Shown: in pieces, positions 40,787-49,425 of the stretch
How positions within the stretch are numbered: the first letter of the stretch is position 1
Layout: each line of letters starts with the position of its first letter
Source: Micromonospora fulviviridis
Lineage (GTDB): Bacteria; Actinomycetota; Actinomycetes; Mycobacteriales; Micromonosporaceae
Assembly: GCF_014648395.1 (NCBI RefSeq)
Contig: NZ_BMRA01000007.1
Coordinates: 123,991-187,990 of the forward strand
DNA: 64,000 bases
Reading direction: 5' to 3'
Notes under the pieces: model-generated
Seen by the model: the letters and a program-made list of their open reading frames with translations, nothing else
What the model was told of the DNA's origin: nothing
Database searches by the model: none
Program-made: the position numbers and the translations under genes

Positions 40787-42427
40787 TCAGTCGCGCGGGG
40801 TCTGGAAGGCCACGCGGCGACGACGGAACATCACGAACAGCACGGCGCCGAGCGCGAGCACGGCGGCGCCGACGCCGGCGAGCGCGACGGCCGGGGCACC
40901 GGTGACCGGCAGGCCGCCGCCGGAGCCGCCGTTGCCGTCACCGGAACCACCGTTGCCGCCACCGGAGCCGCCGGTGATGACGATGCGGGCGGTGTTGTTC
41001 GCCGGGTTCGACTCGGTGGAGGAGGTCGCACCGTCGACCACGATCGTGCCGTCGGTGCCCGGAGCTGATTTGATCTTCAGCTTGACGGTGGCCTTGATCC
41101 GGCCGTAGCCGGAGGCGACGCTGGGGAACTCGCTCTCGAAGTTGCAGCGCAGCTTCGCCGACTCCGGCAGCTGCTTGCCCGGCGTGCCGTCGGTGTAGCA
41201 CCACTCGGCGGGCAGCAGCACGGTGCCGCTCGGCGCGGTGATGACGACGCCGGGGCCGCCGCCGTCGGACGGGCCGTTGTTCACGACCTCGTACGCGAGG
41301 TCGACCGTCTGGCCGACCGTGCCCTTCACCGGCGGGACGGTGACGGCGACGTCGAGCGTGTTCTTCTTGGTCCAGAACTGGATGTCGGCGTAGTTGTCCG
41401 ACTCGTCGAGCTCACGCTCCACGACGGACCGCTTGGCGAGGCCCGCCTCCACGGCCTTGGCGTGCAGCTTCTCGGCGGCGGAGGCGAACGACGGGCCGTT
41501 GCCCTTGGTGGCCGCGACCTTCTTCGCCGCCTCCGCCTCGCCCGCCAGGGCCGTGCTGAAGGCGGCGTAGTTCTCGTCCGGACCGGGCAGGTTGCGGCCG
41601 AACGTGATGTTGAACAGCGACGCGCCGGTCTCGTCGTCGAACAGCAGCAGCCCCTCGCCGGGCTTGAGGGTCAGCGGCACCGTGCAGGTGACCTGGCTCG
41701 GCCCGTACACGTAGGGCGCGCCGGTGTCCTTCGGGTAGTAGTCGACGTAGGTGCAGTCGCTGTACCGCTCGACGAAGGTGGCGCCGGTGGGCAGGTCGAC
41801 CCGGACCGTGAAGTCCGTCGCCGGGCTGTCGCCCTCGTTGAGCACACCGCTGTAGAGCGGGACGCGGTCGCCCGCGCCGACCGGGTGCGCCTTGTCGTTC
41901 AGGTTGTCGGCGGCGGCGACCAGGTCGGGGCCCGACGCGACCACGGTGACCGGGAACGAGGTGGTGTTGTCGCCGGGGTTGGCGTCGTCCTCCGCGCCGG
42001 CGATGGTCACGGTCACCGAGCCCGCGTCGCCGGGCGTGGCGCCCGTGCGGCTGGCCAGCGACACCGGGTAGACGTTGGTGACCTGCCCGGCCGCGAGACT
42101 GCCGACCGTGCAGGTGACCTTGGCGTCGGCCAGCTTGCAGGTGTCGTCCCAGTCCGACACGGAGGCGGTGACCGCGTCGGAGAGCTTGCTCAGGTCGAGG
42201 GTGACGGTCACCGCGGTCGCGTCGGCCTCGCCGTAGTTGTAGACGTACATGCCGATGGTGGTGCCGCTGTTGTCGATCTCCGCGACGGGGTCGCGGTCGA
42301 ACGAGACGGAGAGATCGGGCAGCGGGTCGGCCGCGTGGGCCGGGGCGGAGAAACCGAACAGCGCGGTCGTCGCCAGCACCGCCGCGCCGACGGCGAGGCG
42401 GGGCCAACGGGCCGTGAGGGATGTCAT
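40787..42427 (-). CDS. LPVTG-anchored surface protein with DUF11/CARDB-like repeats
   Basis: The 546-residue protein has a signal peptide (LAVGAAVLATTALFGFSAPA, HAAD). Several Ig-like DUF11/CARDB-type domains follow, two of them ending in ANPGDNTTSFPVTV and ESNPANNTARIVIT. A Gly/Ser/Asn-rich spacer and a complete sortase signal end the protein: LPVTG, then a hydrophobic helix (APAVALAGVGAAVLALGAVL) and RRRR. It should be secreted and linked to the cell wall. Cysteine pairs occur in each domain. ATG 42427 has GGAG upstream. The sortase gene at 36050 is about 4 kb away; whether it acts on this protein is unknown. Confidence 0.88.
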   Translation of the reverse strand: MTSLTARWPRLAVGAAVLATTALFGFSAPAHAADPLPDLSVSFDRDPVAEIDNSGTTIGMYVYNYGEADATAVTVTLDLSKLSDAVTASVSDWDDTCKLADAKVTCTVGSLAAGQVTNVYPVSLASRTGATPGDAGSVTVTIAGAEDDANPGDNTTSFPVTVVASGPDLVAAADNLNDKAHPVGAGDRVPLYSGVLNEGDSPATDFTVRVDLPTGATFVERYSDCTYVDYYPKDTGAPYVYGPSQVTCTVPLTLKPGEGLLLFDDETGASLFNITFGRNLPGPDENYAAFSTALAGEAEAAKKVAATKGNGPSFASAAEKLHAKAVEAGLAKRSVVERELDESDNYADIQFWTKKNTLDVAVTVPPVKGTVGQTVDLAYEVVNNGPSDGGGPGVVITAPSGTVLLPAEWCYTDGTPGKQLPESAKLRCNFESEFPSVASGYGRIKATVKLKIKSAPGTDGTIVVDGATSSTESNPANNTARIVITGGSGGGNGGSGDGNGGSGGGLPVTGAPAVALAGVGAAVLALGAVLFVMFRRRRVAFQTPRD

Positions 42428-42536
42428 GTGTGTGCTCCGGGAGAGAACGAAGGAAGCCCGCACTCTAATTGATGATCAGCAACCGCGATGCCCCGTCTGA
42501 AGAGGCCGCTCCAGACCCTGGGCGATGTCAGACCCG

Positions 42537-42562
42537 TCGATTAGAATGTATGTACTAATCGA
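42537..42562. promoter_or_regulatory. Palindromic operator candidate upstream of an unknown gene
   Basis: TCGATTAG (42537-42544) and CTAATCGA (42555-42562) are perfect 8-bp arms around an AT-rich 10-bp centre. It lies 24 nt before the GTG at 42586 and overlaps the expected promoter, so it suits a dimeric repressor such as TetR-type. Confidence 0.6.
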
Positions 42563-42585
42563 GCTTTTGACCTGGGAGGATGCTC

Positions 42586-43233
42586 GTGACCGCGCCCACC
42601 TCCGCCGCCCCTGTCACCCCCTACGCCACCCTCCTCGGGTTCACCCGCTACGTGGACCGCACCGGGCCCACCAAGGCCACCTTCGTGGGCGGCCTGCGCA
42701 AGCAGCGGGCGAGCCGGCACGGCTTCAACCCGCACGGCCAGTTCGTCAAGGCGCTCAAGGCCGACGTCGCCTTCCACACCGGCGGGACGCACCTGGCCCA
42801 GGTCGCCGACCTGGTCAAGCCGCGCTGGCGCCCGCTCTACGAGGCGCTGGTGCCCGGCGCGACCACCTGGCTGCACTCGCTCGGCGAGCCGGCCGGCGTC
42901 GACCTGGCCCAGACCCGCGACGCGCTCGCCATGCTGGGCGACCTGCCCGTGAAGATCAACCCGCAGTTCGGCGTGCGCTACGCCGACGGTCGCGCCGAGG
43001 CGATCCGGCTGCACTTCGACGAGGCACCGCCGAGCGAGGAGACCACCCTGGCCACGCTGCACCTCATGGCCCGGCACATGGACGCGGTCCTGCCGCACGC
43101 CGAGCCGGTGCTGGTCGACGTCCGGCGCGGCGAGTCCTACCGGATGCCGGCCGACGTCAAGCCGGAACAGGTCGAGCAGTGGCTGGCCGGCGAGGCCGCC
43201 GCGTTCCGCGCCATCTGGTCCACCGCCGCCTGA
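42586..43233 (+). CDS. Conserved hypothetical protein
   Basis: The 215-residue soluble protein starts TAPTSAAPVTPYATLLGFTR and contains KATFVGGLRKQRASRHGFNP, then VAFHTGGTHLAQVADLVKPR and FGVRYADGRAEAIRLHFDEA. It has no signal peptide or membrane helix and no motif I can tie to a known activity. GTG 42586 has GGGAGG 6 nt upstream; ATG 42580 directly abuts that site and is unlikely. It diverges from the LPVTG gene and sits behind the 42537-42562 palindrome, which implies tight control. Confidence 0.75.
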   Translation: MTAPTSAAPVTPYATLLGFTRYVDRTGPTKATFVGGLRKQRASRHGFNPHGQFVKALKADVAFHTGGTHLAQVADLVKPRWRPLYEALVPGATTWLHSLGEPAGVDLAQTRDALAMLGDLPVKINPQFGVRYADGRAEAIRLHFDEAPPSEETTLATLHLMARHMDAVLPHAEPVLVDVRRGESYRMPADVKPEQVEQWLAGEAAAFRAIWSTAA

Positions 43234-43247
43234 CCCGATCCGCGCCG

Positions 43248-43281
43248 ACGAGCGGCCGCCCCTACCCGGGCGGCCGCTCGT
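43248..43281. terminator. 14-bp hairpin at the end of the siderophore operon
   Basis: ACGAGCGGCCGCCC (43248-43261) pairs perfectly with 43268-43281 around a 6-nt loop, followed by TTCCTC. It lies between the convergent stops of the unknown gene and desD. Confidence 0.75.
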
Positions 43282-43314
43282 TCCTCACCCGCCGTCCCGC
43301 CGCCGCCAGGTCGC

Positions 43315-45093
43315 TCAGGGCCGCGGGGCGTACGGGGCGAGCGGATTGGCCAGCGTCCCGACGAACTGGAGCGCCGCCGACGGGTCCGCGAGGTCGACCA
43401 TCTGCTGGTTGTTGCGCAGTTGCAGCCGGTTCAGGCAGGACAGCGCGAACTCCGGGGCGAACAGGTCGTGCCGGTCGGCCAGGTGCGGCACCGAGTCCGT
43501 GTAGGCCCGGACGCACTCGGCCACGGTCCGCCAGAAGGTCTCCTCGTCGAGGACTCCCTCGGTGGCCAGGATGGCGTTGAGGTGGCGCAGGAACGAGTCG
43601 AAGACGTCGGTGAAGACGCAGAGCACCTTCTCGTCCTCGGGGACGGCGGCGCGGATCCGGCGCACCGCCTCGGGCAGGTCGGCCTCGGGGTCCATCACCA
43701 CGATCTCCTCGGCGATGTCCTTGAAGACGACCCGCTCCACCACGCCGTCGCGGAGCACCAGGATGACGTTCTCGCCGTGCGGCATGAACGCGAGGTCGTA
43801 GGCGTGCAGCGCGTGCAGGAGCGGCACGAGGTAGGCGTCCAGGTAGCGGCGCAGCCAGTCCGCCGGGGCCAGCCCGGACGCGGCGACCAGCGCCCCGGCG
43901 AAGGAGCGCCCGGCCCGGTCGACGTGCAGCAGCGACGCCATGGTGGCCAGCCGCCGGCCGGGCTCCAGCCCCGGCACCGGGCTCTCCCGCCACAGCGCGG
44001 CGAGCATCTTCCGGTACGGCGAGTACCGGTCGGTCGCCGCCTCGAACTGCCGGTGCCGGTAGCCGATCGCGGCCCGCTCCCGGATGATCGTCAGCCCGGT
44101 CCGCCGGAACACCGGGTCGGCGGCGATCAGGCCGGCCAGCCAGTCGTTGATGGCCGGGGTGTGCTCCATGTACGCGGCGGACAGCCCCCGCATGAAGCCC
44201 ATGTTGAGCACCGAGAGCGCGGTCTTCACGTAGTGCCGGTGCGGGTCGGTGACGTTGAAGAAGGTGCGCAGCGACTGCTGGGCGAGGTGCTCGTCGGGCC
44301 CCTCGCCGAGCGGCACCAGGCGCCGCCGGGCCACCTCGCCGGCGAAGGTGACGGCCAGCTTGTTCCACCACTGCCAGGGGTGCACGGGCAGCAGCAGGTA
44401 GTCGGCCGGGTCGAGGCCGAGCCCCGTGAGGGTACGCGCGAAGCCGGCCAGGGTCTCCTCGCCCAGTTCGGCCCGGACGTGGGTGTCGTAGTCCAGGTCG
44501 GCGGCGCAGGTGAAGGTGGTGTGGTCGCGGTGGGCGGCGAGCCAGAGCAGCCGGACCGGCTGGCCGGCCTCCGGGGCGTACCGGTGGTGGTCGTGCACGC
44601 CGAAGCCGATCCGGCCGCTGTTGGCCACGAAGCAGGGGTGGCCCTCGGTCATCGCCGTCTCGATCCGCTGGAAGTCCGCCTCGACCAGCTCGGCCGCCGA
44701 CAGCTCGGGTCGGGCCAGCTTGTACGCGAGCCCGGCCAGGGTGGAGGTGATCTCCTCCAGGTAGACCGGCAGGACGGCGTCGGTGAGGCCGAGCGCGCCG
44801 CGCAGGTCCAGGCAGAGGTCGACGGCGTCCAGCGGGGCCTCCCGCCCGTCGACGTGCCGGGTCAGTCCGGCGGGGTCGATCCACCAGTGGTCGAGGCTCA
44901 GCCGCCGGGCCGCGAAGCGGTATTCGACGGCGCCGTCGTCGCCGCGTACCCGGTAGTGGCCGGGGCCCTGCGGTTCGGGGGTGATGAGCCGTTCGTGGGC
45001 GAACTCGGCCAGGGCCTTGCGGACCAGCCGGCGGTTGGCGGCGGCCCAGAGTTCCGGGGTGAGGTGGTCGACGGCGGCGGCGGGGGTGGTCAC
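43315..45093 (-). CDS. desD: NIS siderophore synthetase (IucA/IucC family), DesD-like
   Basis: The 592-residue ATP-dependent ligase shows the IucA/IucC motifs. These include EGHPCFVANSGRIGFGVHDH (ATP site), YLLLPVHPWQWWNKLAVTFA, SLRTFFNVTDPHRHYVKTAL, NMGFMRGLSAAYMEHTPAIN and, in the FhuF-like part, LAFMPHGENVILVLRDGVVE. Length and context match DesD. That enzyme adenylates N-hydroxy-N-succinyl-cadaverine units and joins them three times to give desferrioxamines E/G. The GTG start overlaps the desC stop (GTGA), so translation is coupled. It is the last gene of the desABCD operon, before the hairpin at 43248-43281. Confidence 0.93.
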   Translation of the reverse strand: MTTPAAAVDHLTPELWAAANRRLVRKALAEFAHERLITPEPQGPGHYRVRGDDGAVEYRFAARRLSLDHWWIDPAGLTRHVDGREAPLDAVDLCLDLRGALGLTDAVLPVYLEEITSTLAGLAYKLARPELSAAELVEADFQRIETAMTEGHPCFVANSGRIGFGVHDHHRYAPEAGQPVRLLWLAAHRDHTTFTCAADLDYDTHVRAELGEETLAGFARTLTGLGLDPADYLLLPVHPWQWWNKLAVTFAGEVARRRLVPLGEGPDEHLAQQSLRTFFNVTDPHRHYVKTALSVLNMGFMRGLSAAYMEHTPAINDWLAGLIAADPVFRRTGLTIIRERAAIGYRHRQFEAATDRYSPYRKMLAALWRESPVPGLEPGRRLATMASLLHVDRAGRSFAGALVAASGLAPADWLRRYLDAYLVPLLHALHAYDLAFMPHGENVILVLRDGVVERVVFKDIAEEIVVMDPEADLPEAVRRIRAAVPEDEKVLCVFTDVFDSFLRHLNAILATEGVLDEETFWRTVAECVRAYTDSVPHLADRHDLFAPEFALSCLNRLQLRNNQQMVDLADPSAALQFVGTLANPLAPYAPRP

Positions 45094-45665
45094 GCGGGTA
45101 CCTCTCTGCGGGTGGCGGCCAGGAACCGCTCGCGGGTGCAGACGCTGAGCAGGGCGGTCTTCTCGGGCTTGGCGACCGGGCCGACGACGGTGAAGCCGAC
45201 GGCCGCGTTCAGCGCGTGCACGGCGGTGTTGCGCACGTCGGGCTCGACCACCACGCGGCGGGTGGCCGGGTCGGCGAAGAGCCAGTCCAGCACCGTGGTG
45301 ATGACGGCGAGGGTGAAGCCGCGCACGGGGGTGTCGGTGGGCGCGCAGAGGAAGTGCATCCCGACGTCGCCCTCGGCCCGGTCGTAGAGCCCGACCAGCT
45401 CGACCTCGGCCGGGTCGTAGCGCTCGGCGAGGAACGCCGGCCGGCCCCGCCAGCACCCGAGGTAGGCGTCGTGGTGCGGGTGAGCGGCGATCCGCCGGTA
45501 CTCCTCGGCCACCCGGTCGACGTCGGCGTCCTGCATCATCCAGAACACGGCCTTGGGGTGGGTGACCCAGCCGTGCAGCAGCGCGGCGTCGGCCTCCGGG
45601 TCGAGCGGGCGGAGGCCGAACTCGCCGAGCCGCGGGTCGTGCCGGTGGTAGGTGGCCGTGGTCAC
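45090..45665 (-). CDS. desC: Siderophore acyltransferase, DesC-like (IucB/AlcB-type GNAT)
   Basis: The 191-residue enzyme has the acyltransferase-8 pattern: GEFGLRPLDPEADAALLHGW, VTHPKAVFWMMQDADVD, VELVGLYDRAEGDVGMHFLC and RRVVVEPDVRNTAVHALNAA with VGFTVVGPVAKPEKTALLS. In desferrioxamine pathways DesC transfers acetyl or succinyl from CoA to N-hydroxycadaverine. It overlaps both neighbours by 4 nt (GTGA), so desB, desC and desD are translated as a chain. A second, related enzyme lies at 51473-52027. Confidence 0.93.
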   Translation of the reverse strand: MTTATYHRHDPRLGEFGLRPLDPEADAALLHGWVTHPKAVFWMMQDADVDRVAEEYRRIAAHPHHDAYLGCWRGRPAFLAERYDPAEVELVGLYDRAEGDVGMHFLCAPTDTPVRGFTLAVITTVLDWLFADPATRRVVVEPDVRNTAVHALNAAVGFTVVGPVAKPEKTALLSVCTRERFLAATRREVPA

Positions 45666-46954
45666 GAGGCCACCCCGGCGGGCGCGCCGAACTCCTGGAA
45701 CGCGATGCTCTTCTCCATCGGGTAGTGCTCGCGGCCGGTCAGCTCGCGGATGATCCAGGAGTTGCGGTAGGGGCCCATGCCCAGGTCGGGCGAGGTGACG
45801 CTGTGCGTGTGGGTGCCGGCGTTCTGGAGGAAGACACCCCGTCCCGTGTGGTCGATGCTGTAGTTGCGGGCCACGTCGAAGCGGCCGTGCCCGTCGAAGC
45901 GGAGCCGGTCCCGGATCGGGTCGAGGAAGGCGGGGACCCGGTAGCGGTAGCCGGTGGCCAGCACCAGCCCCTCGGTCTCCAGGGTGAGGTCGCGGCCCTG
46001 CTCGACGTGGTGCAGCCCCAGCGTGTACGTCCCGCGCGCCGGGTCGTACGCGGCGTCGGTCAGCTCGGTGTTGGTGAGCAGCCGGGTGGGCAGCGGGCCG
46101 CCGACGCTCTTCACGTAGAGCAGGTCGTAGATCGCGTTGATCAGTTCGGCGTCGATCCCCTTGAACAGCCCCTTCTGTTCCGCCTCCAGGCGGTAGCGGG
46201 TCGGCTCGGGCAGGGCGTGGAAGTAGTCCACGTAGTCCGGGGAGGTCATCTCCAGGGTGAGCTTCGTGTATTCGAGCGGGAAGAAGCGCGGCGAGCGGGT
46301 GACCCAGTTCAGTTGGTAGCCGTGGGTGTCGATGTCGGCCAGCAGGTCGTGGTAGATCTCGGCGGCGCTCTGGCCGCTGCCGATCACGGTGATGCTCCGC
46401 TTGCCCCGCAGCGCCGCCCGGTGCTCCCGGTACCGCGAGTTGTGGATCACGTCGCCGGCCAGCCCTTCGCAGGCCGGTGGCACGTGCGGCGGGGTGCCGG
46501 TGCCGAGCACCAGCCGGCGCGCCCGGTGGGTGACCTGCCGGCCGCCCACCCGGGCATGCACCACGTACCGGTCGTCGGTCGGGTCGTACTCGATCGCGGT
46601 GACCTCGTGTCCGAACCGGACGTCGGGCAGCTTGGCGGCCGCCCACCGGCAGTACGCGTCGAACTCGCCGCGCAGCGGGAAGAAGTTCTCGCGGATGTAG
46701 AACGGGTAGAGCCGACCGGTCTCCTTGAGGTAGCTGAGGAAGGAGTACGGCGAGGTCGGGTCGGCGAGCGTGACCAGGTCGGCGAGGAACGGGGTCTGGA
46801 GGTGCGCGCTCTCCAGCAGCATGCCGGGATGCCAGTCGACGTCCCCGCGGGCCTCCAGGAAGAGGCCGTCGAGGTCGTCGATCGGGGCGGTCAGGCAGGC
46901 CAGGCCGAGGTTGTACGGGCCCAGCCCGACGGCGATGAAGTCATGGGTCGACAT
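45662..46954 (-). CDS. desB: FAD/NADPH-dependent amine N-hydroxylase, DesB-like
   Basis: The 430-residue flavoprotein of the lysine/ornithine N-monooxygenase family begins DFIAVGLGPYNLGLACLTAP (FAD GxGPxN). It has the NADPH site SITVIGSGQSAAEIYHDLLA and the C-terminal LVLATGYRYRVPAFLDP motif (ATGY). In this operon it should hydroxylate cadaverine to N-hydroxycadaverine, as DesB does; lysine itself is the alternative substrate of the family. ATG 46954 has AGGAGA 7 nt upstream. desA ends 26 nt upstream. Confidence 0.93.
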   Translation of the reverse strand: MSTHDFIAVGLGPYNLGLACLTAPIDDLDGLFLEARGDVDWHPGMLLESAHLQTPFLADLVTLADPTSPYSFLSYLKETGRLYPFYIRENFFPLRGEFDAYCRWAAAKLPDVRFGHEVTAIEYDPTDDRYVVHARVGGRQVTHRARRLVLGTGTPPHVPPACEGLAGDVIHNSRYREHRAALRGKRSITVIGSGQSAAEIYHDLLADIDTHGYQLNWVTRSPRFFPLEYTKLTLEMTSPDYVDYFHALPEPTRYRLEAEQKGLFKGIDAELINAIYDLLYVKSVGGPLPTRLLTNTELTDAAYDPARGTYTLGLHHVEQGRDLTLETEGLVLATGYRYRVPAFLDPIRDRLRFDGHGRFDVARNYSIDHTGRGVFLQNAGTHTHSVTSPDLGMGPYRNSWIIRELTGREHYPMEKSIAFQEFGAPAGVAS

Positions 46955-46980
46955 GGGTGTTCTCCTGGGCGGGCGGCCGG

Positions 46981-48516
46981 TCAGCCGACCGGGCAGGACA
47001 GCTCGTCGGCGGCGCGGGTGCGGGCGTACCGGCCGGCGTGTTCGGCGATCAGGTCGAGGACCGCGGCGACGTCGTCCCCGGTGGTCTCCGGGTTGAGCAG
47101 GGTGAACTTCAGGTGGTGGGCGCCGTCGACCCGGGTGCCCGCGACGAGCGCGGCGCCGGAGGCGGCGAGCGCCTCGCGGGCGTACAGGTTGGCGTCGTCC
47201 ACGAGGTCGGCGGCCAGGCCGGCGGGGCGCCAGCGGAACACCAGGGTGCTCAGCGCCGGCCGGGTCACCACTTCGAAGCGGGGGTCGGCGGCGAGCAGGT
47301 GCCAGGCCTCGTCGGCCCGGTCGACCACCTCGTCGAAGAGCGCGCCGACCGCGTCCGCTCCCATGATCCGCAGGGTGAGCCAGAGCTTGAGCGCGTCGAA
47401 GCGGCGGGTGGTCTGGAGGCTCTTGTCGACCTGGTTGGGGATGCGTTGCTCGACGGCGTGCGCCGGGTTGAGGTAGTCGGCGTGCCAGGTGGCGTGGCGC
47501 AGCGTCCGGCCGTCGCGGACCAGCACCGCACTGGAGCTGACCGGCTGGAAGAAGGACTTGTGGTAGTCGACGGTGACCGAGTCGGCCCGCTCGATGCCGT
47601 CGAGGAGGTGCCGGCGGGTCGGGGAGACCAGCAGGCCGCAGCCGTACGCGGCGTCGACGTGCAGCCACACGCCGGCCGCCGCGCAGATGTCGGCGATCTG
47701 CGGCAGCGGGTCGATGCTGCCGAAGTCGGTGGTGCCCGCGGTGGCGACCACGGCCGCCACCAGCAGGCCGTCGGCCCGGCAGCGGGCGATCTCCCGGGCC
47801 AGCGCGTCGGGGCGCATCCGCCGCCGCGCGTCGGTGTCGACGGTGCGCACCGCGTCCGGGCCGAGGCCGAGCAGCCGGGCCGCCTTCTGCACGCTGAAGT
47901 GGCCGGCGGCGGAGGTGAGCACCCGCAGCCGGGACAGCGCCTCGGGTCCGGGCCGCAGTCCGGCCCGCGCCCGGGTCTCCTCGCGGGCCAGCAGCAGCGC
48001 CTGGAGGTTGGAGTGGGTCCCGCCGCTGGTGAACACCCCGTCGGCGGCGGGCCCGAGCCCGATCCGCGCGACCGTCCAGTCGATGAGCCGGCGCTCGATG
48101 AGCGTGCCGCCGGCGCTCTGGTCCCACGTGTCCAGCGAGGAGTTGACCGCGCTGAGCACCGCCTCGCCGAGCAGCGCGGGGATCACCACCGGGCAGTTCA
48201 GGTGGGCCAGGTAGCGGGGGTGGTGGAAGTAGACGGCGTCGCGCAGGTAGACGTCGTGCAGTTCGTCGAGGGCCGCGCCGGGGTCGCCGAGCGGGCGGTC
48301 CAGGTCGACGGCCGCGACGCGCGGGGCGAGGTCGTCCGGACCGACCCCGGTGAACGGCCGGTCCGCGGTGGCCACCCGGCGGGCCACCCGCTCGATCCCC
48401 TCGGCCAGCACGCCGCGATAGCGGTCCAGCGAGCGGGCGTTGAACAGGTGGTCCCGGGCGGCGGCCGGGCCGGCGCCGGCCGAGGGGACCGGAACGGTTG
48501 CTCCGGGCAGACTCAT
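46981..48516 (-). CDS. desA: PLP-dependent lysine decarboxylase, DesA-like
   Basis: The 511-residue group II decarboxylase has GVFTSGGTHSNLQALLLARE, AAGHFSVQKAARLLGLG (stacking His), VVATAGTTDFGSIDPLPQIA, LHVDAAYGCG (PLP Asp) and VDYHKSFFQPVSSSAVLV with the Schiff-base Lys. In desferrioxamine clusters DesA turns lysine into cadaverine, the first step. It is the first gene of the operon. A near-consensus iron box (48601-48619) lies about 85 bp before its ATG, so iron-loaded DmdR/IdeR should repress it. Confidence 0.93.
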   Translation of the reverse strand: MSLPGATVPVPSAGAGPAAARDHLFNARSLDRYRGVLAEGIERVARRVATADRPFTGVGPDDLAPRVAAVDLDRPLGDPGAALDELHDVYLRDAVYFHHPRYLAHLNCPVVIPALLGEAVLSAVNSSLDTWDQSAGGTLIERRLIDWTVARIGLGPAADGVFTSGGTHSNLQALLLAREETRARAGLRPGPEALSRLRVLTSAAGHFSVQKAARLLGLGPDAVRTVDTDARRRMRPDALAREIARCRADGLLVAAVVATAGTTDFGSIDPLPQIADICAAAGVWLHVDAAYGCGLLVSPTRRHLLDGIERADSVTVDYHKSFFQPVSSSAVLVRDGRTLRHATWHADYLNPAHAVEQRIPNQVDKSLQTTRRFDALKLWLTLRIMGADAVGALFDEVVDRADEAWHLLAADPRFEVVTRPALSTLVFRWRPAGLAADLVDDANLYAREALAASGAALVAGTRVDGAHHLKFTLLNPETTGDDVAAVLDLIAEHAGRYARTRAADELSCPVG

Positions 48517-48600
48517 GGGCAGTCCTCAGTGGTCGGAAGTGGACGGCGGCGGCGCGACGGCACGGCGCGGTCCCGCGCGGTCCGGAAATGATCGCGGAAG

Positions 48601-48619
48601 TTAGGTTACCCTAACCTAA
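48601..48619. promoter_or_regulatory. Iron box (DmdR/IdeR operator) for desABCD
   Basis: TTAGGTTACCCTAACCTAA matches the 19-bp DmdR/IdeR consensus (TTAGGTTAGGCTAACCTAA) at 17 positions. It is the strongest of the five sites in this locus. Confidence 0.93.
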
Positions 48620-48634
48620 CTTCCGGTCAAGGTG

Positions 48635-49345
48635 TCACCGGACGCTCCAGTAGCCGAGCGAGGTCACCTGGTGCCGCCCCACGCCGAGGGTGCGGCGCAG
48701 GTGCCGGGTGATGTCCCGGGTGCTGGCCGCCTCGGCGGCCACCCAGTAGTGCGCGTCTCCGGTGGCCGGCAGCGCGTCCCGGACGGTATTCACCAGCCCC
48801 GCGCCGTCCGCGCCGCGCGGGATCCAGGTGACCTCGTGATGGTCCCGGGCGCGCGGCGTCAGGGCCCGCTCGCCGCCGTGGGCGTACTCCAGCCAGACCG
48901 TGGCGGGCACCTCGGCGGCCGCGTCGAGCAAGCTGTTCACCGCCGGCAGCGAGGCGGCGTCGCCGACCAGGTAGAGGTGGTGCGGCGCGGGCTCGGGCAG
49001 GGCGAAGGCGCTGCCCTGCACGGTGGCCTCGATGGTGTCGCCGACCGCCGCGGTCTCCGCCCAGCGGGCCGCGCACCCGTCGTGCAGGGCGAACTCGAGA
49101 TGGAAGCGGCCGGTGGCCGGATCCGGGTCGACCAGGGTGTACGCCCGCTGGTGCGGCCTGCCGTCGTTGTCGAACCAGAGCCGGATCCACATGGTGGGGT
49201 GCACACCGCAGGCGTCCAACAGGCCGCCGCCGTCCATCAGCAGCCGCCGGTACCGGTCGCCGACCGGCTCGGTGCCGAGCACGGTGAGCCGGAAGTTCCG
49301 CCCACCCATGGCCCGCAGCACCAGTGCTTCCCAGTTCCGCTTCAC
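48635..49345 (-). CDS. Siderophore-interacting protein (FAD-binding ferric-siderophore reductase)
   Basis: The 236-residue SIP-family protein contains RLWFDNDGRPHQRAYTLVDP (FAD-binding RxYT), FALHDGCAARWAETAAVGDT and YLVGDAASLPAVNSLLDAAA (NAD(P) site). Then come WLEYAHGGERAL, YWVAAEAASTRDITRHLRR and the closing TSLGYWSVR. Such enzymes reduce imported Fe(III)-siderophore in the cytoplasm to release Fe(II). The GTG start has GGAGGG upstream. It diverges from the acylase gene across two overlapping iron boxes, so both are probably derepressed by iron lack. Its stop is 15 bp from the iron box of desA. Confidence 0.93.
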   Translation of the reverse strand: MKRNWEALVLRAMGGRNFRLTVLGTEPVGDRYRRLLMDGGGLLDACGVHPTMWIRLWFDNDGRPHQRAYTLVDPDPATGRFHLEFALHDGCAARWAETAAVGDTIEATVQGSAFALPEPAPHHLYLVGDAASLPAVNSLLDAAAEVPATVWLEYAHGGERALTPRARDHHEVTWIPRGADGAGLVNTVRDALPATGDAHYWVAAEAASTRDITRHLRRTLGVGRHQVTSLGYWSVR

Positions 49346-49357
49346 GTGGCCCTCCAG

Positions 49358-49391
49358 TAAGGTCTGCCTAAGTTAGGGAAGGGTAGCCTAA
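49358..49391. promoter_or_regulatory. Two overlapping iron boxes between SIP and acylase genes
   Basis: TTAGGGAAGGGTAGCCTAA (49373-49391) matches 15 of 19 consensus positions, and TAAGGTCTGCCTAAGTTAG (49358-49376) matches 12. They overlap by 4 bp and lie between divergent genes, so one repressor complex could control both. Confidence 0.75.
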
Positions 49392-49395
49392 GTTG

Positions 49396-49425
49396 ATGTT
49401 CACGACAGGGCCGGCCGGCCGGTGA
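49396..49425 (+). CDS. Nine-codon leader ORF coupled to the acylase gene
   Basis: ATG 49396 begins a short frame (MFTTGPAGR) that ends at TGA 49423-49425, overlapping the acylase start GTG 49422 (GTGA). The acylase lacks a visible ribosome site, so restart after this leader may set its level. The frame is very short and could be chance. Confidence 0.35.
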   Translation: MFTTGPAGR

